A stretch of DNA of 64,000 nucleotides from Spirochaetaceae bacterium (lineage in GTDB: Bacteria; Spirochaetota; Spirochaetia; Treponematales; Rectinemataceae): NCBI GenBank assembly GCA_025358255.1, contig JANYKC010000095.1, forward strand, positions 62,001-126,000, given 5' to 3'. The notes under the pieces are model-generated. The model did no database searches. It saw only the letters and a list, made by a program, of their open reading frames with translations, and was not told where the DNA came from. Shown here piece after piece: positions 41,629 to 50,677 of the stretch (position 1 is its first letter; every line of letters starts with the position of its first letter). The translations under genes were made by a program, and so were the position numbers.

Positions 41629-43068
41629 CTATTGCCTTGAGTAGTTGGGCGCTTCCTGGGTGATGGCCACGTCGTGGGCGTGGCTTTCACGAAGGCCCGA
41701 GGGCGTGATCTTCACGAATTGCCGGTACTTCCTCAGGGACTCGATGTCGGGGCAGCCGCAGTAGCCCATGCCCTTGCGCAGCCCCGCGACCAGCTGGTAG
41801 AGGTAGGGGCGCAGGTCGCCTTTGTAGGGCACGCGTCCCTCGATGCCCTCGGGCACGGGGCTTTCGTCCTTGGCGATGCCGTAGCGGTCCCCCGAACCGT
41901 CCTTGAGGGCGCCCATCGAACCCATGCCGCGGTATTCCTTGTAGATCCTGCCGTCATACAGGACCTCGTGGCCAGGGGCTTCCTTGAGCCCGGCGAAGAG
42001 GTTTCCGATCATCACGGCGCTCGCGCCCGCGGCGATCGCCTTGACCACGTCACCGGAATACTTGATGCCGCCATCGGCGATGACGGGGATGGAGGACTTT
42101 TCGGCCTCCTGTGCGCACCACAGGACAGCGGTGAACTGGGGCACGCCCACCCCCGCCACGATCCGCGTGGTGCAGATGGAACCCGGGCCGACCCCGACCT
42201 TGATCGCGTCGGCGCCGGCTTCGATGAGGCGCCTCGTCCCTTCCCGCGTGGCCACGTTGCCGCCTATCACGGGGAGCGAAGGCCATTTCCTCTTGAGCCC
42301 GGCCACTGCCTCGATGACATTCCTGGAGTCTCCATGGGCGGTGTCGAGGACAACGAAGTCCACCTTTGCCCGGATGAGGAGGGGCACGCGGACCTCATAG
42401 TCCTGGGGAGAGACGGCGGCTCCTACGATGAGGCGGCCGGACTTGTCCGTGGCCGCCTTCGGATAGCGCTCATGCTTCTCCATGTCCTTGACGGTGATGA
42501 GGCCGGCGAGCCTGCCCGCGGCGTCCACGACCGGGAGCTTCTCGATGCGATGCTCGTCGAACTTGGAGCGGGCGCTCTCCGGCGTGGCGCCAAGCCCCTC
42601 CACCACAAGGTCGCGGGTCATGACGTCGGCGACGAGGGCGCCGTCGTCCTTGCGGAACCGGAGGTCGCGCGCCGTGATGATGCCGCGCAGCCTGCCTTCG
42701 CCGTCCACGACGGGAAGCCCCGTCACCTTGGTCCGCTCCATGATGGATCGCACCTCGCGGAGGGTCCTGTCCCCCTCCACCGTCACCGGGCTTTCGATGA
42801 TCCAGTTGAGAAAGCGCTTGACGCCCGCCACCTGCTCGGCCTGGAAGTCCGGGGAAAGGTTGCGGTGGATGATGCCCGCGCCTCCCTGGAGGGCCAGGGC
42901 CACCGCAAGCCTCTCCTCGGTGACCGTGTCCATCGCCGCGGAGATGAAGGGTATGTTGAGCCTCACTTCCGCCGCGAGGGTGATCGAGACATCGGTGTCC
43001 CTCGGGAGGACCGTGGAATATCCCGGGACGAGGAGGACGTCATCGTATGAATAGGTCTCTTCGAACAT
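41629..43068 (-). CDS. guaB: IMP dehydrogenase
   Basis: A 479-aa protein. Two CBS domains (about 95-210) interrupt the TIM barrel. The active-site loop G-P-G-S-I-C-T-T-R carries the catalytic Cys, and the flap has Y-R-G-M-G-S-M-G-A. Oxidises IMP to XMP, the first step of GMP synthesis. GGGGGG precedes the ATG. Forms the purine cluster with purB, purA and guaA. Confidence 0.97.
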   Translation of the reverse strand: MFEETYSYDDVLLVPGYSTVLPRDTDVSITLAAEVRLNIPFISAAMDTVTEERLAVALALQGGAGIIHRNLSPDFQAEQVAGVKRFLNWIIESPVTVEGDRTLREVRSIMERTKVTGLPVVDGEGRLRGIITARDLRFRKDDGALVADVMTRDLVVEGLGATPESARSKFDEHRIEKLPVVDAAGRLAGLITVKDMEKHERYPKAATDKSGRLIVGAAVSPQDYEVRVPLLIRAKVDFVVLDTAHGDSRNVIEAVAGLKRKWPSLPVIGGNVATREGTRRLIEAGADAIKVGVGPGSICTTRIVAGVGVPQFTAVLWCAQEAEKSSIPVIADGGIKYSGDVVKAIAAGASAVMIGNLFAGLKEAPGHEVLYDGRIYKEYRGMGSMGALKDGSGDRYGIAKDESPVPEGIEGRVPYKGDLRPYLYQLVAGLRKGMGYCGCPDIESLRKYRQFVKITPSGLRESHAHDVAITQEAPNYSRQ

Positions 43069-43154
43069 GGTGCCCCCCTGGATCTCGTAGCGTATATTGG
43101 CCCATGCCTGCGCCCCGCCGGCGGGAACCGGCTTCCAGGGAGCCCGGGCAGGGA

Positions 43155-44654
43155 CTAGGTGCCTGGCATCGAGGCGGCCTCATGACGAAGGTCCGCCGCC
43201 GCGCGTTCCGCGAGGATCCGCGATCCGGTCTCCCGGTATTTTCGGGCTATCGCGCGGGCCTTCTCGGCGGCGTGTCCCCGGTAGGCGGCGGGGGCCGCGA
43301 AGAACTCTCCCGCCGGCGGCAGGCCGAGGGCTGCCAGCCGCTCCGAGAGGATGGCGCTCGTCTCCGGGTCCCGGGCGAGGGCCTGATGGAAGGGGACGGC
43401 ATCGCGCTCCGCGGCAAGGGTGATGCGGCGCAGGCGCTCGTGGGCATCGGCCAGCCCGGCCTCGGCGAGGAGAATGTAGGCAGGCTCCGCAAGCACGGCT
43501 CCGCCTGAGAGCGCCAGGTTGGCGGCCATGCGTCCGCGGTCCACGACCAGGCCGCGCAGGACCGATAGCTCGCGGTTCACGGCGGCGCCGAAGCCGGCCA
43601 GATAATCCGCCACGAAGCGCTCGCTTGCGGAGTTGGTGAGGTCACGCTGGTGCTCGGAGACCTGGTCCATGAAAAAGGTCAGCACGCGGGGGAAAAAGGC
43701 CTTCCACAGGCTCTTCACATGTTCGGAATTCCAGGGATTGCGCTTCTGCGGCATGGTGGACGATCCCACCTGCCCTTCCCCGAAGGCCTCGCGCACCTCG
43801 CCGATCTCGGTGCGCTGGAGATTGCGGAGGTCATCGGACAGGTTGGCAAGGACGCCGAAGGCGGCATTGATCTCGAGGAGGAGGCGCAGGAGGGGCTCGG
43901 GCTCGACGACCTGGGTCGAGTGCTCGGAAGGCAGGAGGCCCAGGCGCGCGAGGAAGACGCGCTCGACCTCCTCGGGTTCGCGGTAGCTCATGGAGAGCGC
44001 GTTGTACGATCCCACTGCGCCGGACAGCTTGCCGACCAGGGAGGCGCACAGGTCCTCGATCCGCCCCACGCATTTCCCGAGCCGGCTCGCGTATTCGGAG
44101 ATGGCGAAGCCGAAGGTGAGCGGCACCGCGTGCTGGCCGTGGGTCCGCCCGACCTGGGCTGTCTCGGCCTCGTTCTCCGCCAGGGTGCAGAGCTCGATGA
44201 GGACCTTGGCCAAAAGCGGAAGAAGGATGCCCTGAACCGCGTCGCGCACGCCGATGGACCTGGCGGTATCGAGGATATCCGCGCTCGTCGCGCCAAGATG
44301 GACAAGAGGGGCGAGGGCAGAGGCTCCGCATTCGGCGAGCCTTTTCTGGAGGATGTTGACGAGGGCACGGATGTTGTGCCTTGTCCGCTCCTCTTCGGCA
44401 TAGACCTCTTCGGGCAGTATGCCCGCAAGCGCCTTTGCGATCGCCGCCGTGTTGGAGGCGCTCGAAAGGCCGCGCAGCTCCAGGTGGGTCTCGAGGAGGG
44501 CGGCTTCCACCTGGGCGCAGATCCGGACCTGTGCGGCCTCCGAAAGGCAGAGGGACAGCCCGTCAAAGACCTCGCCATTGGCCTGCCAATAGCGGTGGTC
44601 GAGGGGGGAGAGGTTCCGGAAAATGTCGCGGGATTCCATGTCGAATATTGCCAT
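43155..44654 (-). CDS. purB: Adenylosuccinate lyase (fumarase/aspartase superfamily)
   Basis: A 499-aa protein with the superfamily signature S-S-T-M-P-Q-K-R-N-P (about 295-304) and the catalytic His region T-H-G-Q-H-A-V-P-L-T. Assigned to PurB by the signature and by being next to guaB, purA and guaA; it would release fumarate from adenylosuccinate and SAICAR. GGAGG lies only two bases before ATG 44654, so ATG 44639 is a possible alternative start. Confidence 0.92.
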   Translation of the reverse strand: MAIFDMESRDIFRNLSPLDHRYWQANGEVFDGLSLCLSEAAQVRICAQVEAALLETHLELRGLSSASNTAAIAKALAGILPEEVYAEEERTRHNIRALVNILQKRLAECGASALAPLVHLGATSADILDTARSIGVRDAVQGILLPLLAKVLIELCTLAENEAETAQVGRTHGQHAVPLTFGFAISEYASRLGKCVGRIEDLCASLVGKLSGAVGSYNALSMSYREPEEVERVFLARLGLLPSEHSTQVVEPEPLLRLLLEINAAFGVLANLSDDLRNLQRTEIGEVREAFGEGQVGSSTMPQKRNPWNSEHVKSLWKAFFPRVLTFFMDQVSEHQRDLTNSASERFVADYLAGFGAAVNRELSVLRGLVVDRGRMAANLALSGGAVLAEPAYILLAEAGLADAHERLRRITLAAERDAVPFHQALARDPETSAILSERLAALGLPPAGEFFAAPAAYRGHAAEKARAIARKYRETGSRILAERAAADLRHEAASMPGT

Positions 44655-44695
44655 GGCCTCCGCGGCGCATGCAAGCCCCTGACCGGTCCTTTTGC

Positions 44696-45193
44696 CTACA
44701 CGAGGTCGGCAAGGCCGGCGGTGACTCCCGCAGGGCCGGGTTGGCCCTCGATCGCCCGGATCAGGTCATCGGGTGCGAGGAGGATCTGGAGACCCCGGCT
44801 GCCCGCGCTCACCGAGATCTCGTCATGGAGCATGGCCGTCTCGTCGATGAAGACCGCGAATTTGCGCTTCGCGCCGATGGGAGAGCAACCGCCCCGGATA
44901 TAGCCCGTCGTGGGCTGGAGCTCCTTCAGAGGCAGCAGCTCGACAGCCTTGTTGCCCGAAGCCCTGGCGGCCTTCTTGAGTTCGAGCTCGCTGTCGCCTG
45001 GAACGCAGCAGAGGAAAACCCCGGTCCTCTCGCCGCGGAGCGCCAGGGTCTTGAAGACGCGCTGGGCCGGGATCCCGAGCTTCGCGGCCGCCGACTCCGC
45101 GCTGAGGTCGGACTCGTCCACCTCGTAGGCCAAGGTCCGGAACGGCAAGCCAAGGCTTTCGAGGATGCGCATCGCGTTTGTCTTCGTTGGCAT
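44696..45193 (-). CDS. ybaK: YbaK-type Cys-tRNA(Pro)/Cys-tRNA(Cys) deacylase
   Basis: A 165-aa single YbaK/EbsC domain. The catalytic-lysine region F-K-T-L-A-L-R (about 48-54) and the G-Y-I-R-G-G-C-S-P-I-G loop (about 97-107) are visible. By family it hydrolyses misacylated Cys-tRNA(Pro) in trans. Lies between purB and the GH57-like gene, all minus strand. Confidence 0.93.
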   Translation of the reverse strand: MPTKTNAMRILESLGLPFRTLAYEVDESDLSAESAAAKLGIPAQRVFKTLALRGERTGVFLCCVPGDSELELKKAARASGNKAVELLPLKELQPTTGYIRGGCSPIGAKRKFAVFIDETAMLHDEISVSAGSRGLQILLAPDDLIRAIEGQPGPAGVTAGLADLV

Positions 45194-45211
45194 CGGAAGG
45201 CCTTCTCTCGC

Positions 45212-46798
45212 CTAGCGCTTTTTCCTGAACATCCGGTAGTTGATCTCGGGGAAGAGGTTGTTGCGCTTCTCCAGCTTGGTGATCCACTCCGTGCCCACGG
45301 TGTTCGAGGAAAGCATCTCGTAGATCTTGTTGAAATTGGTGACCGCATCCTCGACCTGCCGCCTGGCGAAGGAAGCCGACTTGCCCGCCCGTAGGAGGAG
45401 GGCCCAATCCGAGCCCATGGCCAGGAGCACTTCCCGCGCCGCCTGGTTGAGGATGCGCTCACGAAGGCCCGATTCATCGGGGAAGCGCTCGGAGAGCTCG
45501 ATCATGCGATCGACCGACTTGAAGGCGTGTCTATATATCCAGTCGTTCGCCCCGTCTATCCAGACTTCCGCATAGCCGCCATCTCCCCAGGAGGAAAACT
45601 CGGGCACCGAGACCTGGTTTTCCGGGTAGGCGCGGCAATACTCACCGAGCGTGATGAGCTTGAGGCCGGGTTCCCTGGCGGCGCGGCGGAAAAGCGCCTC
45701 TATCCACGCCGGCCCCTCGAACCACCAATGGCCGAAAAGCTCCGCGTCATAGGGTGCGACCATGAGGGGCGGCCTGTCCATGCACAGGGCAGCATCCTTG
45801 GCCATGGCCAGCCGGTCCGCAAGGAAGGATGCGGCGTGCTCATCCGCGCGCGCGAGCGCCGCCTTCCGGTCATAGGGCTTCTTGTCAGCCGTCTTCCCGG
45901 TCACCGCCCAATACTTGAAGCCGGAAAATATACGGGTGCTTCCCGCATCCATGTAAGGGCCCACATAGTCGAGGGGAAGGTCAAAGCCGATGTCGCGGTA
46001 GAAATCCCGGTAGAGTGGATCACCGGGATAGCCCGAATCCTCCGACCAGACCGCTTCCGTGGCCGCGGCATCGCGGATGAATATCGTCAAGCCGTTTGGG
46101 CATTGCACGGGCGCGAAAGAACCGGCCTTGGGTATCGGGTCGCCGAGGAGGCCGCCGCGCGTCGCGACGATGCTGTACTGGATATTGTAGGCATGGAGGA
46201 CTTCCTCGATGCCGGGATACCAGCCGAGATGGGGCAGCCAAAAGCCCGAAGGGTGCTTCCCGAAAGCCCGGCGATGGGCCACCAATGCCGTTTCGATCTG
46301 GGCGGAGACGGCTTCGCGGCTATCCCTGTAGATGGGCAGGAAGCTGTGGGTGGCCGCGGAGGTGATCAGCTCGAGCTTGCCTTTCTTGTAGAAATAGTCG
46401 AAGGCCGCCAGGATATCCCGCTCGTAAAGAACGGCGAAATCGTCCCTGTCACTTAGGTAGAGCTCTCCGTATAGCCTGGCGAGGGGGCCAAAAGCCGGAT
46501 CGCTTCCTACCCGTTCGACTTCCCTGCGCGCCAGCGCGAGTTGGCCATCGAGGTAGCCAAGATAGCGCTCTCCAAGCACCGCGTCCCCGAGCATCGAGCA
46601 CAGGGTGGGCGAGAGGTTGATGGTCAACCTGAAGGGGATCTCCTCCGCTTCCAAGCGCCTGAATAGACGGAGGAGTGGTAGATAAGTCTCGGAGAGGGCC
46701 TCGAACAGCCACTTCTCCTCGAGGAAATGCGGATACTCCGGCTGGCGGACGAAGGGAAGATGGGCATTGAGGACGAGGGCGAGGTAGCCGGGCTCCAT
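45212..46798 (-). CDS. GH57/DUF1957 glucan-branching-enzyme-like protein lacking the usual nucleophile
   Basis: A 528-aa protein with the length and layout of GH57 branching enzymes. The N-terminal H-L-P-F-V-R (about 13-18), I-T-S-A-A-T-H-S-F-L-P, and P-Y-D-A-E-L-F-G-H-W-W-F-E-G with the acid/base Asp are all present; a C-terminal DUF1957-like helical region follows. The nucleophile motif, usually W-L-P-E-C, reads W-L-P-H-L, with His190 where Glu is expected; the codon is CAT. So glycosyl transfer by the normal mechanism is doubtful. GAGGAG precedes the ATG. It follows the DUF4912 gene by nine bases. Confidence 0.85.
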   Translation of the reverse strand: MEPGYLALVLNAHLPFVRQPEYPHFLEEKWLFEALSETYLPLLRLFRRLEAEEIPFRLTINLSPTLCSMLGDAVLGERYLGYLDGQLALARREVERVGSDPAFGPLARLYGELYLSDRDDFAVLYERDILAAFDYFYKKGKLELITSAATHSFLPIYRDSREAVSAQIETALVAHRRAFGKHPSGFWLPHLGWYPGIEEVLHAYNIQYSIVATRGGLLGDPIPKAGSFAPVQCPNGLTIFIRDAAATEAVWSEDSGYPGDPLYRDFYRDIGFDLPLDYVGPYMDAGSTRIFSGFKYWAVTGKTADKKPYDRKAALARADEHAASFLADRLAMAKDAALCMDRPPLMVAPYDAELFGHWWFEGPAWIEALFRRAAREPGLKLITLGEYCRAYPENQVSVPEFSSWGDGGYAEVWIDGANDWIYRHAFKSVDRMIELSERFPDESGLRERILNQAAREVLLAMGSDWALLLRAGKSASFARRQVEDAVTNFNKIYEMLSSNTVGTEWITKLEKRNNLFPEINYRMFRKKR

Positions 46799-46807
46799 GT
46801 ACTCTCC

Positions 46808-47524
46808 TCACTCGCCGGTGAGCCCGGCCTTGATGATTCGCTGGGGATTGTCGTCGCTGACGGGCTCGATATCAAGGGACTCGAGGCCCGAAAGCCTAAG
46901 GAGCTCCGCCGCATCCGTTTCCAGCTTCGACGAAAGGCTATCCAGGAGCTGCCGCGGAACCGCAAGGTCCCTGGACTTGGCAAGCATCCGCACGCGGCCA
47001 TCGATCCGCGAACAGAGCTCAATCCGATAGCGGGACTTAGGCCTGGGAAGGTTGAGGTACCATTGGCTGTCGTCTTCCGAAATGGGGATATCGAAAAAAT
47101 CGCGCTTGGCGTCGGCCTTCTCGCCGTCCGTCGTCTCGGATACCCGCAGGAAGAGGGAGAGCCTTCCGTCTGCGGACGCGATGCTTGCCCGCTCTGTATC
47201 CGAGATTTCCCAGAAAGCGAATGCCCAGGAGGGATCGCGGACAAGGACCCTGATGAAAGTATCACATGTCGAAGGGGAGATCGCTGGAGGCCCGTCGCGG
47301 CCAAAATCCATGTCCACCGGATCCGAGCTGGAGAACTTGGTCTCTTCAATCCGCAGGGATGCGACGCCGCCGGACCGCCGCTCATCGCTATCTTCCTCGA
47401 GGGCGACGAGGATCTCCTCGACGACGAAGACCCGCTCCAGATCGGGCGGAATGCCCAGCCCCATCCGGTCCGCGAGGGCATGAAGGGCCTCATCGGAAAG
47501 TGATTCGAATTTCTCCAACTTCAC
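46808..47524 (-). CDS. DUF4912-domain protein
   Basis: A 238-aa protein. The central domain has V-R-D-P-S-W-A-F-A-F-W-E-I, the DUF4912 hallmark, and later P-R-P-K-S-R-Y-R-I-E-L. DUF4912 often sits beside GH57 genes, as here, and is thought to be a carbohydrate-binding-like fold; function unproven. The start is set at GTG 47524, where a consensus promoter would place +1; a GTG at 47545 is in frame but lies inside the promoter spacer. Confidence 0.75.
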   Translation of the reverse strand: MKLEKFESLSDEALHALADRMGLGIPPDLERVFVVEEILVALEEDSDERRSGGVASLRIEETKFSSSDPVDMDFGRDGPPAISPSTCDTFIRVLVRDPSWAFAFWEISDTERASIASADGRLSLFLRVSETTDGEKADAKRDFFDIPISEDDSQWYLNLPRPKSRYRIELCSRIDGRVRMLAKSRDLAVPRQLLDSLSSKLETDAAELLRLSGLESLDIEPVSDDNPQRIIKAGLTGE

Positions 47525-47530
47525 TCCGCT

Positions 47531-47559
47531 ATTCTGGAAAGCCACTGGGCAGTTGTCAA
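47531..47559 (-). promoter_or_regulatory. Promoter giving a leaderless mRNA for DUF4912-GH57
   Basis: Minus strand: TTGACA at 47559-47554, 17-base spacer, CAGAAT at 47536-47531, six bases, then GTG at 47524. Predicted +1 is the G of GTG. It lies just past the pcnB stop. Confidence 0.65.
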
Positions 47560-47572
47560 GGCGGGCTAGTCC

Positions 47573-49027
47573 CTATTCGGCTCGAGTGGACGGCTCTCCG
47601 GATGCGCCGGGAGATTTCGGCTTGCGCCGACGCTTGCGCCGTCGTTTTGCCGCTTCATCGCCGCCCTCAAGAGGGGGCAACCCGCCCTTGTCCTCAGCGG
47701 CTCTCCGCTCGCCCTGGGTTTTTTCCACAGGCGGACGGAGCCTAGGCGCGTCAGCGCCTCGCGCGTCAGCGCCTCGCGCATCGGTGCCCCGCGCATCCGC
47801 GCCCTTGCGCGCCGCGGATGGAGCATGGGGAGCCGGGGCTTTCGGGCGTGGCGAATCGGGGTTTCCGGTCGTGGCATCCCCGGATTTTTCGCCTTCCTCT
47901 CCCGTAACGCTTTTCCTGCGACGGCGGCGCGGCCGCTTCGGGCCTTCGCCTTCTCCATCCGGCCCTCCCCTCCGCGGCTTCTGGCTCGGAGAAAGCCCGA
48001 GCTTCTTGAAGACAAAGAGGACAGCGGCCTCAAGCTCCACACGGGGCAGGTTGAGGGGATTGAGAAAGTGGCGAGCCTCGCGAAGGGCGTCCTGGTAGGC
48101 TTCCGGCGTGTCGACGATGAGGCCGTCCTGGAGCTCCAGATAGGGCTTGAGGAAATGGCCGAGGAAGGTCGAAAGCTTTTTTTCCCGCACCGGGGACTGG
48201 TTGAGGAGATCGAGTTCATCGAGCTCCGCCAGGAGCCTGGTCTTGTACATCGCGTTGCGCTCGACGAGCCGCGAAGCCTCGGGAAGGATATGCTTGAGCA
48301 GGGAGTAGTCGGAAAGCGAGGGGATGATGGTCCTGGAAACCCCTGAGCCGAGGATCTTCACGAATTCCTCGGTCAGGCGGGAAGGGCTGGCGCCCGAAAG
48401 GAGCTTGGCGTCGCGTTTCAGGGCATGGCGCAGGGTGAATGCGATCCGGAAACCCGTGGTCGAGGCATATTTCACGCAACGGATCATCCGCACAGGATCC
48501 TCTACAAAGATGGACTTGAGCGGGATGACGGGTTTCACGCGGCGGGCCTCTATGTCCTTGAAGCCTCCGACGTAATCCACAAGGACGGCGGAGACCGGAT
48601 CGTAGTAGAGGGCATTGAAGGTGAAATCACGGCGCTGGGCATCCTCATCCATGGTGCCGAACTCGTTGCCGACCGTACCGTTGGCTATCGAGCGGAAAGT
48701 GGAAACCTCGAAGATCTTCGGGCCTGCATACACATGGACCAGCCGGAAACGACGGCCGATCACCCGTGAATTGCGGAATATCCGCTTGATCTTGGGAGGC
48801 TGCGCATCCGTTACTATATCGAAATCCTTGGGCCGACGGTCGAGGAGGAGGTCCCTGACGGCGCCGCCGACAATGTAGGCCTCGTGTCCGCTCTCGCGGA
48901 GACGCTCTATGATCCGCAGGGCGTCAGGGTCGATCCGACCCTTGTCGATGCGATGCTCTGCCTGGGTATACACGACGGCTTTTGCCACAGGGCTGCCGTC
49001 CTCGGATCTGCGATAGCGAATGAGCAA
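47573..49027 (-). CDS. pcnB: Poly(A) polymerase / tRNA nucleotidyltransferase family (PcnB-like)
   Basis: A 484-aa class II nucleotidyltransferase. The catalytic G-G-A-V-R-D-L-L-L-D-R-R-P-K-D-F-D-I (about 54-71) and R-R-D-F-T-F-N-A-L (about 128-136) are present. The long basic C-terminal tail (R-R-R-K-R-R-R-K-P-K) resembles E. coli PcnB, which polyadenylates RNA for decay; a CCA-adding role is not excluded. Start is TTG at 49027 with GAGG upstream; no ATG fits. The region 380-440 has a five-residue A-D-A-R-G repeat. Confidence 0.85.
   Translation of the reverse strand: MLIRYRRSEDGSPVAKAVVYTQAEHRIDKGRIDPDALRIIERLRESGHEAYIVGGAVRDLLLDRRPKDFDIVTDAQPPKIKRIFRNSRVIGRRFRLVHVYAGPKIFEVSTFRSIANGTVGNEFGTMDEDAQRRDFTFNALYYDPVSAVLVDYVGGFKDIEARRVKPVIPLKSIFVEDPVRMIRCVKYASTTGFRIAFTLRHALKRDAKLLSGASPSRLTEEFVKILGSGVSRTIIPSLSDYSLLKHILPEASRLVERNAMYKTRLLAELDELDLLNQSPVREKKLSTFLGHFLKPYLELQDGLIVDTPEAYQDALREARHFLNPLNLPRVELEAAVLFVFKKLGLSPSQKPRRGGPDGEGEGPKRPRRRRRKSVTGEEGEKSGDATTGNPDSPRPKAPAPHAPSAARKGADARGTDARGADARGADAPRLRPPVEKTQGERRAAEDKGGLPPLEGGDEAAKRRRKRRRKPKSPGASGEPSTRAE
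47746..47805 (-). repeat. 15-bp tandem repeat (4 units) in pcnB tail
   Basis: Four 15-bp units, the first two (47746-47760 and 47761-47775) identical (GCGCGTCAGCGCCTC on the plus strand), the others diverged. They encode A-D-A-R-G / T-D-A-R-G pentapeptides in the disordered C-terminal tail. Confidence 0.85.
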
Positions 49028-49072
49028 CGCGGAACCTCGTATTCACAAAATAAGGATAAATTCCGGTCGAGT

Positions 49073-49100
49073 ATAATACGCCAGCCTGAGGGAGGGTCAA
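49073..49100 (-). promoter_or_regulatory. Promoter of pcnB
   Basis: Minus strand: TTGACC at 49100-49095, 16-base spacer, TATTAT at 49078-49073 (TATACT follows at 49075-49070). Predicted +1 near 49066 and a ~40-nt leader with GAGG before the TTG start: a conventional leader in contrast to several neighbours. Confidence 0.6.
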
Positions 49101-49338
49101 GCACAGCCGCCCGCGGGGGCCGCCTCGGCTCGGGACAAGGAAAGGGGGACTTTCGCAAAGGGCGCGGAGGACGAGAGGGTTGGAAAGGGAGAACGGCAGA
49201 ATAGGGAATTGCGGCAGGCATCTTTGTCCATGGTTCCCCGCCGCGATATCACCTTACCCTGCTTCCCTTCCTGGTTTTTCTTCCCCCGCGACCCTGAGCC
49301 CTCCCGAGTTAACACAATCCGAATTCGCCAAGGACCGG
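49101..49338. other. Intergenic region between pcnB and the lipase gene
   Basis: The gene-free interval is 49028-49338, of which the first part holds the pcnB promoter and leader. In the remainder I see no plausible coding frame, RNA gene or convincing terminator; it is purine-rich on the plus strand around 49140-49205 and AT-richer near 49310. Confidence 0.5.
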
Positions 49339-50277
49339 CTATTTCGCCGCCTTTGCGTACTGCTTCTCGAACCAGGCCAGGAAATCGATGGCCACGTCAT
49401 CCCGGTTGGTTTCATTGAGGATCTCATGACGGGCGCCCTCATAGAGCCTGTCTTCCACGTCGGAGATACCGAGGGCACGGTAGGTCGCGGCGAGGGCGGT
49501 CACGGATCCGCTTGCGCCGCCGACCGGGTCCATCGCCCCTGAAGCCATGAAGACGGGCAGTCCCTTGGGGATCAATGCAACGGCCTCCGGTGACTGGAAA
49601 GCCTTCAACCCGGCTATCAAGGCGCGGAAGTAGCCATAGCGGCACACAAAACCGCAGAAGGGATCGGCTATGTATTTGTCCACTTCCGCATTATCCCGCG
49701 AAAGCCAGTCAAAAGGGGTGCGGTTGGGCTTGAAGGCATCATTGAAAGCGCCAAAGCTCATCTTATCGGCCAGGGGCGCCAAGGCTCCCGGACCCTTGAA
49801 AAGGCAGCCCATGGCCGCGATCGCCCCCCCACCCCCGATGAGGGCGGCCGGCATCGGGCCTGCGGTTCCCGACAGGGCGACACCCGCCAAGCCTTCGCCA
49901 TAGAGCGAGATATAGCCTTGGGAGAGGAGGGAACCGAGGGAATGGCCGAAGAGGAAAAGGGGATTCCCGGGCTTGGCAGCGAAGGCAAGAAGCACGATTT
50001 CATGGAGATCATCGATGACGCGGCGAAACCCTTCTTTCTCCCAAAGGCCGAGTTCCCCTGCGGTTGCCGCTGTCTTTCCATGCCCGCGGTGGTCGGGAGT
50101 ATAAACCTCAAATCCTTTTGCGACCAAGACTTCGGCAAATCGCTCATAGCGCCCGCCATGCTCAGCCATGCCATGGGCGATGACAATTGCCGCCTTTGGC
50201 TCGCCTGAGGGTAGCCAATGCCGGACCTGGATGGTTTTTCCATCAGAGGCGGTGTGGGCGAAGTGCGCGTTATTCAT
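49339..50277 (-). CDS. Alpha/beta hydrolase, monoacylglycerol-lipase type
   Basis: A 312-aa alpha/beta hydrolase. The oxyanion H-G-M-A-E-H-G-G-R-Y segment (about 35-44) and the nucleophile elbow G-H-S-L-G-S (about 112-117, Ser114) match the monoglyceride lipase/lysophospholipase group (Hydrolase_4). Later Asp (M-D-P-V) and His (A-R-H-E) complete the triad. No signal peptide, so cytoplasmic. AGAGGAG precedes the ATG. Confidence 0.85.
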   Translation of the reverse strand: MNNAHFAHTASDGKTIQVRHWLPSGEPKAAIVIAHGMAEHGGRYERFAEVLVAKGFEVYTPDHRGHGKTAATAGELGLWEKEGFRRVIDDLHEIVLLAFAAKPGNPLFLFGHSLGSLLSQGYISLYGEGLAGVALSGTAGPMPAALIGGGGAIAAMGCLFKGPGALAPLADKMSFGAFNDAFKPNRTPFDWLSRDNAEVDKYIADPFCGFVCRYGYFRALIAGLKAFQSPEAVALIPKGLPVFMASGAMDPVGGASGSVTALAATYRALGISDVEDRLYEGARHEILNETNRDDVAIDFLAWFEKQYAKAAK

Positions 50278-50395
50278 GATGGATGCTCCTCTTCAGGGGA
50301 CCCGAACTGACGGACAATGGCCGCCAAGGGGCTTGGCTAGGCCTATGTTACGCTCCATTACGTCCATTCGCAAGGAAAATACCATCTGGAGGGAC

Positions 50396-50423
50396 TCAAG
50401 TTTTGGAGGAGTGCTGCCGATAA
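50396..50423 (+). promoter_or_regulatory. Sigma28 (FliA/WhiG-type) promoter ahead of flaB
   Basis: TCAAGTTT at 50396-50403, 12-base spacer, GCCGATAA at 50416-50423. This matches the E. coli flagellar consensus TAAAGTTT-N11-GCCGATAA at 15 of 16 positions with one extra spacer base. Predicted +1 near 50430, giving a ~245-nt leader to the flaB start. The remainder of the gene-free interval 50278-50677 is AT-richer than the surroundings and shows no plausible coding frame. Confidence 0.75.
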
Positions 50424-50677
50424 GAAAAAGGAAGAACCAGGGAGTGACCGGAATTGCCTTCTGGCGAGACCTTTCTTCCTCTCTTCTTAATTTTCGGAAG
50501 CGAAGCGATCGACATTAGAAAATAAGTCGATTTCCTTCCTTCCGGCACAAAAGGAGGCGGAGCGGGGCTAGCTCACTCGTAACCGTCTAAAAATGTTCAT
50601 CTCCGAGGGCGCAGGCGCTCCCGGACAAAAAAACGGGGCAAGGATGCTCCGTACACAACCATCCATGGAGGATGTAT

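Noticed and set aside
38630-43050. Long plus-strand open frames across guaA, purA and guaB
   Set aside because: Shadows of clearly identified minus-strand purine enzymes; GC-rich codon bias leaves the opposite strand open.
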